Counted from the stretch's first letter, positions 24,431 to 33,329 are shown. The stretch is DNA of 38,761 nucleotides from an uncultured Burkholderiales bacterium (GCA_903923345.1 CAIXXI010000475.1:1-38761); one strand, 5' to 3'. Translations and numbers: made by a program. Notes: generated from the sequence alone by a model not told the origin.

Positions 24431-25908
24431 AACCTCGCCTGTCCAAACCGCAGCAATCTGCACGGGCTCATCAGGGCGGGGCCGTTGCGGTGATGGTGGC
24501 CGCCTCCCTGGTGGCCTTGTTCGGCTTCGTGGCACTGGTCGTCGATATCGGCCGAGTCAATCAAGTTCGGCGCGCGCTGCAGGCCTCGACCGACTCCGCT
24601 GCGCTGGCAGGTGGCACTGAACTGATCAATGGCGCTGCATCCGCGGAGACGGTGGCCTTGCGCTACGGCGCCGGCGGATTCAACGGGGTTCAAGGGCTCG
24701 CCTCAACGGCCAGCGTCATCCCGAAATGCTTGAGTTCACTGACCGGTCTGGGTGTGCCGTGCTACGGGACACCCGCCTACAACGCGGTGTCGGTGACTCA
24801 GAGTGTCCAGGTGCCATTGACCTTCGGTGCGATTTTCAACCAGACCTCATGGACGGTGTCGACATCAAGCATGGCCAGCATCGGTGGCGGATTCAACGTC
24901 AAGCCGATGAATGTCATGCTGGTGCTCGACACCACAGGATCGATGAACAACAACGATCCTGCATGCGGCAAGACCCGAATCGCCTGCGCACTGGAAGGGG
25001 TTCAAACCCTTCTCAAGCTGCTCAAGCCCACGGCGGCGAATGTGGGGCTGATGGTGTACCCGCCGGTTGCATCGGCTGCTGAAGCGGCCAAGAACTTTGA
25101 CTGCAATGGCAACAGCAACCCGGCCATTTCGCCATACGGCAACCCCGATGCAGTGTATTCGATCATTGGTTCAAACAATGGCCTGACCAACGATTTCCTG
25201 TCATCGAACAACTCGACCACCTTGTCCACGACATCAAACCTGAACAAGGCCGTGGGTGCGGGAGGCGGATCTTGCGCGCCCTTGAAGGCCATTGGCGGAG
25301 AAGGGACCTACTTCGCCGATGCGATCCGTACCGCGCAGGCCATGCTCAATGCCCTACCCAACAAGGAGTCGACACAGGAAGTCATCGTGCTCTTGAGCGA
25401 TGGCGATGCATCGGCCTCCATCTCCAGTCTCGTGCAAACCTGGTTGAGCGGCAAGACCTACGAGCCGGGTGATCAGGTCAGCGTTGGCGCGGTCTACTAC
25501 AGCTACACGGGCAGCAACTCGGCCTTGGCGAGCGCAGTCAACAAGCCTGGATCGGGCGCGAACTGGACGAGCTACTGGACGAGGCTATCTGGCGCATCGG
25601 CCACCAAAGCAGCCAATCAATGTGCGGCCGCCGTGGCTGCTGCTGCGCAAGCCAAGGCCGCGGGCACACGGGTGTATTCGATCGGCTATTCACCCAGCAC
25701 CAGCACGTCTGGCAGTTGCTCGACTGATTCGCCGAGGATTTCCGCTTGTCAAACGATGCGGGCCATCGCTTCGGACGCCAGCACCTTCTACTCCACGACG
25801 ACCAATTCCAATTGCCAGCCTGGCACCGCCCGGTCGCTGAACAGCATTTTTTACTCGCTCGCCCAGACCTTCAACAGTTCCCGACTTCTCCCGATTGACG
25901 CCCAATAA
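24427..25908 (+). CDS. TadG-like pilus protein with VWA domain and an inserted carbohydrate-binding-like module
   Basis: A 493-residue protein. Residues 15-62 form the TadE/TadG N-terminal membrane segment (GGAVAVMVAASLVALFGFVAL). A von Willebrand A domain starts at about 160 with the metal-site motif DTTGS at 168-172 and continues through VIVLLSDGDAS (319-329) and GTRVYSIGY (413-421). Between these two strands lies an insertion of about 60 residues, 339-389, with the pattern W-SGK-Y-GD-V-YYS-N-P-W, which resembles small CBM5/12-type chitin-binding folds. A tip or adhesin role is inferred. The open frame reaches 24244 inside tadE, but the ATG at 24427 overlaps the tadE stop and starts the family N-terminus. 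Confidence 0.88.
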   Translation: MKPRLSKPQQSARAHQGGAVAVMVAASLVALFGFVALVVDIGRVNQVRRALQASTDSAALAGGTELINGAASAETVALRYGAGGFNGVQGLASTASVIPKCLSSLTGLGVPCYGTPAYNAVSVTQSVQVPLTFGAIFNQTSWTVSTSSMASIGGGFNVKPMNVMLVLDTTGSMNNNDPACGKTRIACALEGVQTLLKLLKPTAANVGLMVYPPVASAAEAAKNFDCNGNSNPAISPYGNPDAVYSIIGSNNGLTNDFLSSNNSTTLSTTSNLNKAVGAGGGSCAPLKAIGGEGTYFADAIRTAQAMLNALPNKESTQEVIVLLSDGDASASISSLVQTWLSGKTYEPGDQVSVGAVYYSYTGSNSALASAVNKPGSGANWTSYWTRLSGASATKAANQCAAAVAAAAQAKAAGTRVYSIGYSPSTSTSGSCSTDSPRISACQTMRAIASDASTFYSTTTNSNCQPGTARSLNSIFYSLAQTFNSSRLLPIDAQ

Positions 25909-25927
25909 GAAAGAGCCACGAAAGAAT

Positions 25928-26395
25928 ATGAGCGCTGGGTACAAACCGACTCAACACTGGATACAAACCAATCTGGTCGACGCGACCGACGATGGGACGC
26001 TCCTGGCAGACCCATCAGTCTTCACCCTGGATCAGGCTAAAACGCTCGTTCAGCTTTTCGCCAAGGTGACCAGCTGCCGAGATCCCGCCAGCTTTGCTTC
26101 CGGCTTCACCGAAGACTGCGTCGCATGGTTTCCGCCCCAACCCGAGCTACGAGGTCGTTCGGCCCTGCATGATTTCATGGCAGCTGGTTTCAAGGCATTA
26201 GGCGACGACTATGTCTGCACCAAGTCACTGCGCACCGTCAATGGCAACGTGCTGGGGGTGACCTGGATGAGCACCTGGACGAATAGAAAGTCGGGCGAAA
26301 CCATGATCGGCCGCGGATTGGAGTTCTGGATCATGCGTGAGCAAAAGATCGCGCGCTGGGACTGTTCGCAGACGGTATGGACTGTGAGTGCATGA
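25928..26395 (+). CDS. NTF2-like (SnoaL-fold) protein
   Basis: A 155-residue protein with an NTF2-like pattern: helix VQLFAKVTSCRDPASFASGF, the strand TEDCVAWFPPQPELRGRSALHDFM, then paired strands through LGVTWMSTWT and GRGLEFWIMREQKIARWDC. The family includes isomerases, cyclases and non-catalytic ligand binders, so no function is assigned. It begins 19 bases after the TadG-like gene and could be co-transcribed with the pilus operon, although nothing in it suggests a pilus role. The frame is open to a TTG at 25895, but the ATG at 25928 is preferred. Confidence 0.72.
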   Translation: MSAGYKPTQHWIQTNLVDATDDGTLLADPSVFTLDQAKTLVQLFAKVTSCRDPASFASGFTEDCVAWFPPQPELRGRSALHDFMAAGFKALGDDYVCTKSLRTVNGNVLGVTWMSTWTNRKSGETMIGRGLEFWIMREQKIARWDCSQTVWTVSA

Positions 26396-26509
26396 CCGGT
26401 TAACGAACGGACCGTCGATGCCCTTGAACTCATTACGCACGCGCCTGCCACAGGGTTATCGAAGTATTAACTCTCGTTCATTTCAACACCCCCCTCACTC
26501 GGAGACCCC

Positions 26510-26884
26510 ATGTCACCTTCGACCATCCTTGCAATTCACGCTGTTATAGCCCTGTGTTTCGCAGTCCCGATGCTGCTCAGACCGTCGTTCACATCCGGCC
26601 AGTATGGGCTGTCTGACGACGCAAGCTCCCGTTACCTTGCTCGGCTGCTCGGTGCCGCCTTCCTCGCCTTTGCGGTCATTGCCTGGATGGCGCGCACCTC
26701 AACCGACGTGGCCGCGCTGTCGGCCATTTGCGCCGGCTTCACAATCGGCAGTGCGGCAGGCCTGCTCGCCTCGCTGAAAGGCCAGTTGGGCGGATCGTTG
26801 AAGCCCGCAGGCTGGTCCATCGAGCTGATTTATGCATTTCTCACGCTCGGTTACGGGTCAGCCTGGATGGGATTGAGCCGCTGA
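26510..26884 (+). CDS. Small four-helix membrane protein of unknown function
   Basis: A 124-residue hydrophobic protein with four predicted membrane segments, roughly residues 6-25, 43-61, 67-86 and 103-121, joined by short loops. I do not recognise a family motif. The ATG follows GGAG with good spacing. It stands between the NTF2-like gene and the HigB remnant; homology to HigB begins within a few bases of its stop codon, so its 3' end marks a recombination or deletion junction. The C-terminus (GYGSAWMGLSR) looks natural rather than truncated. Confidence 0.6.
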   Translation: MSPSTILAIHAVIALCFAVPMLLRPSFTSGQYGLSDDASSRYLARLLGAAFLAFAVIAWMARTSTDVAALSAICAGFTIGSAAGLLASLKGQLGGSLKPAGWSIELIYAFLTLGYGSAWMGLSR

Positions 26885-27051
26885 CCCGCAGTGCCGATTT
26901 CATCGGAAACAGGCGAGTCGTTTTTAACATCGGGGGGAACCACTACCGGCTGATCGTCGCCGTGGCCTACCGAACGGGTTGGGTCTATGTGAAATTTGTC
27001 GGCACCCATGCGGAATATGACAAGGTCGATGCAGCAAACGTGGAGATGTGA
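26885..27051 (+). pseudogene. 5'-truncated HigB toxin
   Basis: The frame reads RSADFIGNRRVVFNIGGN, then HYRLIVAVAY and KFVGTHAEYDKVDAANVEM, which is the C-terminal half of a HigB-type mRNA interferase (normally about 95-105 residues). The N-terminal half is missing: upstream codons in this frame belong to the shadow of the membrane-protein gene and have no HigB character. No ATG or convincing GTG opens the fragment. It is therefore probably not made, or not active. The intact antitoxin gene follows after 3 bases. Confidence 0.82.
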
Positions 27052-27054
27052 ACG

Positions 27055-27435
27055 ATGGAAATCAAACCGATCAGAACCCGGAAGGATTACCGATCAGCGC
27101 TGAAGATCGTCTCTCGGCTTGTGGACATGGACCCAGCGCCGAATACACCTGAAGGTGAACATCTTGAATTGCTCGGAACGCTGGTGGAGGCGTGGGAAAG
27201 GCGGCATTTCCCAATCGACGATCCGAGTGCGATCGAAGCCATCCGATTCCGGATGGAACAGATGGGCCTCACGGTGGCAGATATCACGCCAATTTTCGGG
27301 CGACCCAACCGTGCCTATGAAGTCTTGAGTGGCGTTCGACCTTTGTCGATCGGAATGATCCGAAAACTGCACCGAGACCTGCAAATCCCATTCTCAGCGC
27401 TTCTCAAGGAGCCGACTGAGCGTGTGAAGCCCTAG
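27055..27435 (+). CDS. higA: HigA-family antitoxin
   Basis: A 126-residue HigA-type antitoxin and likely DNA-binding protein. Residues 1-60 form the N-terminal helical region (RTRKDYRSALKIVSRLVDMDP, typical of COG5499 HigA). Residues 65-118 hold an XRE-type helix-turn-helix, with GLTVADITPIFGRPNRAYEVLSG as the recognition part. GGAG precedes the ATG. Such proteins normally neutralise HigB and repress their own operon. Here the partner toxin is truncated, so this is an orphan antitoxin that may act only as a regulator or protect against HigB toxins elsewhere. Confidence 0.88.
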   Translation: MEIKPIRTRKDYRSALKIVSRLVDMDPAPNTPEGEHLELLGTLVEAWERRHFPIDDPSAIEAIRFRMEQMGLTVADITPIFGRPNRAYEVLSGVRPLSIGMIRKLHRDLQIPFSALLKEPTERVKP

Positions 27436-27543
27436 ACACGCGGGAGGTCTCCGGGTCATTCTCTAAACCTTTCAGTGGCGCTGGATTTCGGGGCAGGTCA
27501 CACTCACACCCGCTCCCATCGTTTCCTGCGCATGAGGTCGTGA

Positions 27544-30500
27544 ATGTCCCGATCGCTCGAGGTCTGGCTGCAGCTGCATGGCCTGTCTCATCTCGCCGAG
27601 GTCCTGACCGCCGCATCGGTTGATCTGGACATCCTGGACGCGCTGTCCGAGCCCGACCTCGAACGCCTGGGCGTGAGCCTCGGAAACCGCAAGCGTTTAC
27701 TGCGCGCGGTGGCCTTGAGCCTGCCCGGCGCCACCACCAGCGCCTCGGCAGAGCGGCGGATGATCACCGTGATGTTCGTCGATCTGGTGGACTTCACCGC
27801 CATGAGCCGCGCGCTTGATCCAGAGGATCTGCGCGAAGCGACCCGCACCTTTCAATCGGTCTGCGCCGATGCGGTAAAACAGTTCGATGGCAGCATCGCG
27901 CAATACTTGGGCGACGGCATCCTCGCGTACTTCGGCTATCCGCGTGCCCATGAAGACGATGCCGAACGTGCGGTGCGGGCTGCCTTCAATGTCATCGGCC
28001 GCGTCAGCGGTTTGCTGGCTTGGCATGGCATCCCAATAGCTGTTCGCGTGGGCATCGCGACAGGCTTGGTCGTGGTGGGCGATGTGGTCAGCGCTGAACT
28101 GGTCGCGGGGCAGGCGGCTATTGGCGAAGCGCCGAATGTTGCAGCCCGGCTGCAAGCCATGGCCGAACCGGGTGCGATTGTCATTGCACCGACCACTGCA
28201 CGACTACTCGGCCAGCGCTTTCGGCTTGAGGCCTTACCGGCCATATCGCTCAAGGGACTGCTTTCTCCGATGACGGCCTATCGGGTGTGGAGTGAGCAGG
28301 CCGTGGTCAGCCGGTTTGAATCGCGGCCTGCCCGGGGGCGGTCTGCACTCGTTGGGCGCGAGTCGGAGTTCTCTGCCCTGTGGCGGGCCTGGCAGGCTGC
28401 AGCCGTCGGTCGGGGCAGCCTGTATCTCGTGCAAGGCGAGGCTGGCGTGGGCAAGTCGCGGTTGTGCGCAGACCTTGCAGACAGACTGGAGGGCATCGAG
28501 CATGCGCGGGTGACCTTGCAGTGCTCTCCGCATCACACCGCCACACCGATGTATCCGCTGATCCGATACATCGAACAGGCAGCCGGCCTTCAGGGGCTTG
28601 ATGACGGCCCTGAGGAATCAACCAAGCCGACGCGATTGACGCGACTGCGCGCCTGGCTGGAACGAACCCTCTCAGACCAGCCTGCCGAACTGGAGCGCGC
28701 GACCGCAGCCCTGGCAGCCTTGCTGTCGATTGCGAACGCACCACCCCTGCCAGGCCCCCCCGCGCTGCGGTGGCTCACCACGCGGCACTGCCTGAGAACG
28801 CTTCTGCTGAGCGCTGCAGCCACGCGTCCATTGCTGCTGGTGGTCGAGGACCTGCATTGGGTGGACCCAAACACCGCAGCCTGGCTGAAGGAATTGGCGC
28901 AGCCGCTCACCGCTGCTCGCGCGCTGGTCTTGATGACCGCTCGGCCCGAGTACCCATCGGACTGGGTTGCAAACGTCATGGCCCTGGACCGACTGGCCCC
29001 TGAGGCTGCACATCTGCTGCTGGAAAACACGCTTGAAGGCCGGGAATTGGCGCCAGGCATGGTCGATCGCATCTTGAGCAAGTGCGACGGCATCCCGCTG
29101 TACATCGAGGAAATCACGCAATCGGTCCTGGAGGCGGTGGACTCGACTCAAACCGCTACGCTGTCGATTCCCGAGACCCTGCAGGAGTCGCTCACTGCAC
29201 GCCTGGATCGCTTGGGCAGTGCACGCGAAGTGCTTCAGGTGGGGGCGGTCATCGGGCGCGAATTCACCAAGCCCCTGCTGGCTGCAGTCATGGGTTGGAA
29301 CGACGATCGGCTTGACGCCGCGCTGACCTGGGTCAGCCGATCAGGCCTGGTTCAGGTCATACACGCGAACTCCAGCCCCCAATACCTGTTCCGGCACGCC
29401 CTGATCCAGGAGAGCGCCTATTCAAGCTTGCTGCTGGCTGACCGCAAGCGGATCCACGGCAAATTGGCGCAGATCATTGAGACCCAGTTTGCTGAACTCA
29501 TTCGCCTCACCCCGGCGGTGCATGCCCGGCACCTCACTGCGGCCGGTCAGGTCGACGCGGCAATCGACGCCTGGTTCCAGGCAGGCATGCAGGAGGCGGC
29601 TGTGGCGGCCAGCGGTGAGGCGGTCCAGCACTTCGAGCAGGCACTCGCCCTGGTGCGAGCGCTGCACGCCGATGCTCCCGACACGCCCGCAGCCGCACGC
29701 CGGGAACTCGACATCCTGATCAAGCTCGGCCCGGTGGTGATGATGGCCCGAGGCACGGGTTCCGAGCACAGCGCTCGAACCTACGAGCGCGCACGTGACC
29801 TGGTGAACCGTGTGGGCAATGAGGCCGAGCGCTTTGTCGTGGCGTTTTCGCTGTGGTATGCCTATGAGAACCAATGCCGGCACGAACTCACCGACTCCAT
29901 GATCGATGAGGTCGACCGCCTGGCTGATGCGTCGCAGGACACGCGCTTTTTCGTTCAGGCGCGTCATGCACGCTGGACCACTGCACTCACCCGCGGCCTG
30001 TTTACCCAATGCCTGCAGAGCACGCAGGACGGAATCGACACCTTTAAAGCTGAAGACCGGCCCTTCCACATCCAGACCTTTGGTGGCCATGACCCCTACC
30101 TGTGTGCACTCAGCAATCGGCTCTGTGCGCTGTGGTACAGCGGCGACCCTGACGGCGCCTATCGCATGGCCGAGACCGCACTGACGGAGTCGGCCGCGCT
30201 GCAGCACCTGCCCACGCGCATCATCAGCACCTTTGCTGCCGTGTCGCTCTACCGGAACGCACTCGACCCGCAACGCATCCGGGCAGTGGCCGACCCTGTG
30301 GTCGAACTGTGCAACCGCGCGGGCATTGCGTACTACGGCGGCATTCTCACGATCTTTTGCGGCTGGGCCGATGCTGCCCTGACGAACGACCCCGCCTCAG
30401 TCGATCTGATGATCGAGGCATTGAAGCGGTTTGAGTCCACCGGATCGCGCTTGCGGGTGGGTTTGTTCGAAACCCTCATTGCTGATGCCTGCCTGATGAC

Positions 30501-30864
30501 GGGCCGCCTTCCTGAAGGGACCGCGCGCATCGCGTCGGCGCAACGCAGCATCGAGCAATACGGTGAATACGCCTTTCGCACGTTTGCGCTGGTTACCGAA
30601 GGCGGCGTGCACGCCGCGCAGGGCGACTTGGCTGCGGCTGAACGCAGTTACCTGAAGGCGATCGAGGTCGCACAGTCTCAACACGCCCTCGGTCTTGAGT
30701 TGCGCGCCACACGGCTGATGGCCGAGTTGCTGGGGCGCACGCAGCGTGCAGCCCAGGGACTTGCCTTGCTGTCGCCGCTCATTGAGCGCTTTCCGGCCAA
30801 GCTGGACACGGTGGACTTGAACCTGGCACGCGCGTGGATCCTGGGTGCGTCACTGGCATCATGA
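27544..30864 (+). CDS. SAM - class III nucleotidyl cyclase - AAA ATPase - TPR signalling protein
   Basis: A 1106-residue soluble multidomain protein. Residues 3-60 form a SAM domain. Residues 72-235 form a class III cyclase domain, with metal aspartates Asp80 (FVD) and Asp124 (GDG) and the transition-state pair Asn198/Arg202 in PNVAAR; the usual substrate-specifying Lys and Asp are replaced by Gln120 and Ala191. Residues 268-500 form an AAA/STAND-type ATPase with Walker A GEAGVGKS (298-305) and Walker B LLLVVEDLHW. The C-terminal 600 residues are helical repeats of TPR type. Such proteins are common in Burkholderiales and rhizobia; the input signal and the product nucleotide are unknown. A GAGG ribosome site precedes the ATG. 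Confidence 0.88.
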   Translation: MSRSLEVWLQLHGLSHLAEVLTAASVDLDILDALSEPDLERLGVSLGNRKRLLRAVALSLPGATTSASAERRMITVMFVDLVDFTAMSRALDPEDLREATRTFQSVCADAVKQFDGSIAQYLGDGILAYFGYPRAHEDDAERAVRAAFNVIGRVSGLLAWHGIPIAVRVGIATGLVVVGDVVSAELVAGQAAIGEAPNVAARLQAMAEPGAIVIAPTTARLLGQRFRLEALPAISLKGLLSPMTAYRVWSEQAVVSRFESRPARGRSALVGRESEFSALWRAWQAAAVGRGSLYLVQGEAGVGKSRLCADLADRLEGIEHARVTLQCSPHHTATPMYPLIRYIEQAAGLQGLDDGPEESTKPTRLTRLRAWLERTLSDQPAELERATAALAALLSIANAPPLPGPPALRWLTTRHCLRTLLLSAAATRPLLLVVEDLHWVDPNTAAWLKELAQPLTAARALVLMTARPEYPSDWVANVMALDRLAPEAAHLLLENTLEGRELAPGMVDRILSKCDGIPLYIEEITQSVLEAVDSTQTATLSIPETLQESLTARLDRLGSAREVLQVGAVIGREFTKPLLAAVMGWNDDRLDAALTWVSRSGLVQVIHANSSPQYLFRHALIQESAYSSLLLADRKRIHGKLAQIIETQFAELIRLTPAVHARHLTAAGQVDAAIDAWFQAGMQEAAVAASGEAVQHFEQALALVRALHADAPDTPAAARRELDILIKLGPVVMMARGTGSEHSARTYERARDLVNRVGNEAERFVVAFSLWYAYENQCRHELTDSMIDEVDRLADASQDTRFFVQARHARWTTALTRGLFTQCLQSTQDGIDTFKAEDRPFHIQTFGGHDPYLCALSNRLCALWYSGDPDGAYRMAETALTESAALQHLPTRIISTFAAVSLYRNALDPQRIRAVADPVVELCNRAGIAYYGGILTIFCGWADAALTNDPASVDLMIEALKRFESTGSRLRVGLFETLIADACLMTGRLPEGTARIASAQRSIEQYGEYAFRTFALVTEGGVHAAQGDLAAAERSYLKAIEVAQSQHALGLELRATRLMAELLGRTQRAAQGLALLSPLIERFPAKLDTVDLNLARAWILGASLAS

Positions 30865-30882
30865 ACGCACCCAGACACCGTC

Positions 30883-30917
30883 CAGCGACCCAAGAACACG
30901 CTCCCGCGCCGTCGCTG
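30883..30917. terminator. Inverted repeat between convergent genes
   Basis: CAGCGAC (30883-30889) and GTCGCTG (30911-30917) are perfect complements with a 21-base spacer, placed between the stop of the cyclase gene and the stop of the PEP-CTERM-like gene. There is no T-run, so a role as a two-way terminator is only tentative. Confidence 0.25.
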
Positions 30918-30928
30918 AGGCTGGCCCC

Positions 30929-32236
30929 TTACGCCTTGGCCCGCTTGCGCGTGACGCCCAATGCCCCGAATAGGCCAACAGCAAGCAGCCCCACCGTCCC
31001 TGAGACCGGCACATTGCCTTCGATGGTCTGAAGGATCGGGATCATCGTTCCGGTAAACGTTCCAGAACCACTTTGGGCGGCAAACTCTAATCCAGTAATA
31101 AATGCCGTCGGATTCATCGGATCGAGCATCGCCGAGGTTTCAATCCCGGTCACTTTGAAGCTGGCAAAACCCGCCGGGTTCCGGTTCAGGAAACTGAATC
31201 GCTCTCCACCATTGATCACGAGTTCGGTTCCGTCAGGCAATGTCAGCGTAAAGCGGTTATCACCAATCCCTGTAGGCAATAGCACCGAAGTGAAGTTTGG
31301 ATCGCCGGCACCGGTTTTGTAGTCATAGCCGACAGCCACATCCGGATCAATGAACACCGTACGCCCACCGACATTGGTGATATCGAATTGATAGGTCGGC
31401 GCTTGACCCGGTCCGCCCGGCACAACGCTCGGCAAAACCACGTTGCTGGGCTGATTGGGGTTGCTGCTAAGCGTGAAATCGAAGAACGATTTCGATCGAG
31501 ACAGGGTGTTGGAGACGCTGGCATCGTTAGCCAAATTGTTTCTCGTATCCACCAGTGCGATTTCGATGGAATATTGGCGCCCGAATTCAAGAGGCTTGCC
31601 GGCGACGGCGGATGGAACCTGAAAACTTCTTGTGTCGGCGGCCAATGCCTGACTCAAGATGATGTCGCTCAGCCCCGAACCACTCACTGTTCGGCCCGTG
31701 TCCCAGAGCTGAATGCGCTGAGCATCGAACACCGCACTCCCTGGCACCGTCCAGTTGAAAACCGGAGAGGAGCCGGTACCTGTGACGGTCATGTTTTGCA
31801 CAAATGGCATCACACTGGCGGCCGAAGCCGACGGCGTGTTGACTTGCCTGGTGTCCGCTCCATTCGAAAAAGTCAGCGTCCAGGGGCTGGTTTTGTCTGC
31901 GCTATACGCCGTGGAGGCGGACCAGAAATTGGGCGCGGTCGAAAAGGCATAGTGTGTCAGCGGGATGGTCGAGGCGCCCGTGTTGGCTGTCGCAGTCGTA
32001 CCCGCAGTTGAGTTGGGCCGCCCAGACTCAACACCACCCTGCAGCCTAAGTCCTGTGCTTTCCCCCACACTGTTGGCGCTGACATTGCCTAGCAGCAGAT
32101 AAGGGTCCGTGAGCGTCAGCGTTGCAGCGTGCGTGAACGCCGACCCACTCAACATCACCAAACCGAGCCCTAAGCTCTGGGCACTGAACGCCCTTGAAAC
32201 CGGAGACCCAAAAGATCGAAATAGCCGAAAGATCAT
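30929..32236 (-). CDS. Exported protein with PEP-CTERM-like sorting signal
   Basis: A 435-residue secreted protein. The N-terminal signal peptide (LGLGLVMLSGSAFTHA) ends at about residue 37. The mature part is Ser/Thr/Asn-rich and predicted mostly beta, with few charges. The C-terminus carries VPVSGTVGLL, a hydrophobic segment and the basic tail RKRAKA, which is a variant of the PEP-CTERM signal (Ser where the usual motif has Glu or Pro). Such proteins are processed by exosortase and linked to exopolysaccharide; no exosortase is in this window. A TTG 25 codons upstream is also open, but AGAGG stands before the ATG at 32236 and the signal peptide begins there. Confidence 0.7.
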   Translation of the reverse strand: MIFRLFRSFGSPVSRAFSAQSLGLGLVMLSGSAFTHAATLTLTDPYLLLGNVSANSVGESTGLRLQGGVESGRPNSTAGTTATANTGASTIPLTHYAFSTAPNFWSASTAYSADKTSPWTLTFSNGADTRQVNTPSASAASVMPFVQNMTVTGTGSSPVFNWTVPGSAVFDAQRIQLWDTGRTVSGSGLSDIILSQALAADTRSFQVPSAVAGKPLEFGRQYSIEIALVDTRNNLANDASVSNTLSRSKSFFDFTLSSNPNQPSNVVLPSVVPGGPGQAPTYQFDITNVGGRTVFIDPDVAVGYDYKTGAGDPNFTSVLLPTGIGDNRFTLTLPDGTELVINGGERFSFLNRNPAGFASFKVTGIETSAMLDPMNPTAFITGLEFAAQSGSGTFTGTMIPILQTIEGNVPVSGTVGLLAVGLFGALGVTRKRAKA

Positions 32237-32409
32237 GAGTGACCTCTGAAGATAGTGGAGGTCAACGTAGTGCAATTTACATACCAGACACAATTTCTCT
32301 TGGCACTGCAACAGCTTGCGCGATGGATCGATCTGATAAGGGGTCGCAATGTAAAGCGAAGCGACTCATTCAGAAGTTGGTGCCCCGAGCGCTTTCCGGC
32401 AAAACACAC

Positions 32410-33243
32410 TCACGCCCCGCGAGGACGACCTCCGCTGGACACCACCGCTGGAGCCGGCACCTCAAATTGGACGCCGGTTGTAAAGCGCAGCGCCAGATCA
32501 CTCAAGGCCTTGCGAATAGCGGCCAGAGCCTGAAGGGTCTGAGCTTCCAGAGTGGCCGACGCACGCACCGATCCGCGCCGAATGTTGTCGAAGAGTTCGC
32601 CCGGATCCTGCCCGCGCATGAATTGCGGGGCCTCGAACACGTTGATGTCGGTAAAGCCCGCCGCCTGCAAGCTGGCCGCAGCGGCGGCATGATCACTGAA
32701 CAAAAAAAACGCAGGACCCTGAGGTAAACCCACATCAGCCGTGCCGTGCGCTTGAATGGCGGCATAGAGCGCGCCGAAAGCCAGCGCCCGTTGTGGTCCG
32801 GCCCAAACTGAAAATGCGATGCGCCCTCCTGGCTTGAGCACACGAAACGCCTCTGCCAGGGCCGCCTGTGGATCAGCCACATGACACATGCCGAATCCAC
32901 AGACCACCGAGTCAAACGATTGATCATCAAAGGGCAAGGCCACGGCATCGCCTTGCTCAAACTGAAGGCCTGGATACTGCTTCCGCGCGAGCGTCACCTG
33001 GCCCGATGAAAAGTCCACACCGACCGGACGAGCGCCTCGGCTCGCGGCGGCGGCTGCCAGATAACCGGCCCCACAAGCCACATCCAGCACAGTCGACCCC
33101 GCTTTCACACCGGCTGCGTCCAGTACGGCCTGCGCCGATTGGGTGGTGATTTGTGGCGCGACCGCATGGTAAGCAGCGACCGTTTCGGCCCGCTCCCAAC
33201 CCGTGCGCTCGAACTCCGAAAAAGAGACCAAGTCTGATGACAT
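32410..33243 (-). CDS. Class I SAM-dependent methyltransferase
   Basis: A 277-residue enzyme of the UbiE/Coq5-like methyltransferase_11 type. Motif I is DVACGAG at residues 54-60, the acidic end of strand 2 is Asp77 in PVGVD, and FDSVVCGFGMCHVADP and FRVLKPGGRIAFSVWAGP form the rest of the core. The substrate is unknown. The frame is open 49 codons further upstream, but AGGAGC stands before the ATG at 33243 and the family N-terminus begins there. It lies 86 bases downstream of the MocR-type gene on the same strand and may be its target or operon partner. Confidence 0.82.
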   Translation of the reverse strand: MSSDLVSFSEFERTGWERAETVAAYHAVAPQITTQSAQAVLDAAGVKAGSTVLDVACGAGYLAAAAASRGARPVGVDFSSGQVTLARKQYPGLQFEQGDAVALPFDDQSFDSVVCGFGMCHVADPQAALAEAFRVLKPGGRIAFSVWAGPQRALAFGALYAAIQAHGTADVGLPQGPAFFLFSDHAAAAASLQAAGFTDINVFEAPQFMRGQDPGELFDNIRRGSVRASATLEAQTLQALAAIRKALSDLALRFTTGVQFEVPAPAVVSSGGRPRGA

Positions 33244-33329
33244 GAATGCTCCTCTGATAGGTCCGAAAATCCCTGAAGAGACTGCGCGGGCAAAGGGATA
33301 GGCCTCGCCGGTTAACTGAAGCCCTTCGG

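Noticed and set aside
26728..27051. A full-length 107-residue protein containing the HigB fragment
   Set aside because: Its first half is the out-of-frame reading of the membrane-protein gene and has no HigB similarity; only the part after about 26885 is meaningful.
29422..30273. Minus-strand frame of 283 residues inside the cyclase-AAA-TPR gene
   Set aside because: The plus-strand gene is continuous over 1106 codons with recognised domains; the antisense frame has none.
32301..32315. Sigma-54-like TGGCAC-N5-CAGC on the plus strand
   Set aside because: The -12 element is poor (CAGC for TTGC), and it points into the end of a minus-strand gene with no plus-strand gene downstream.
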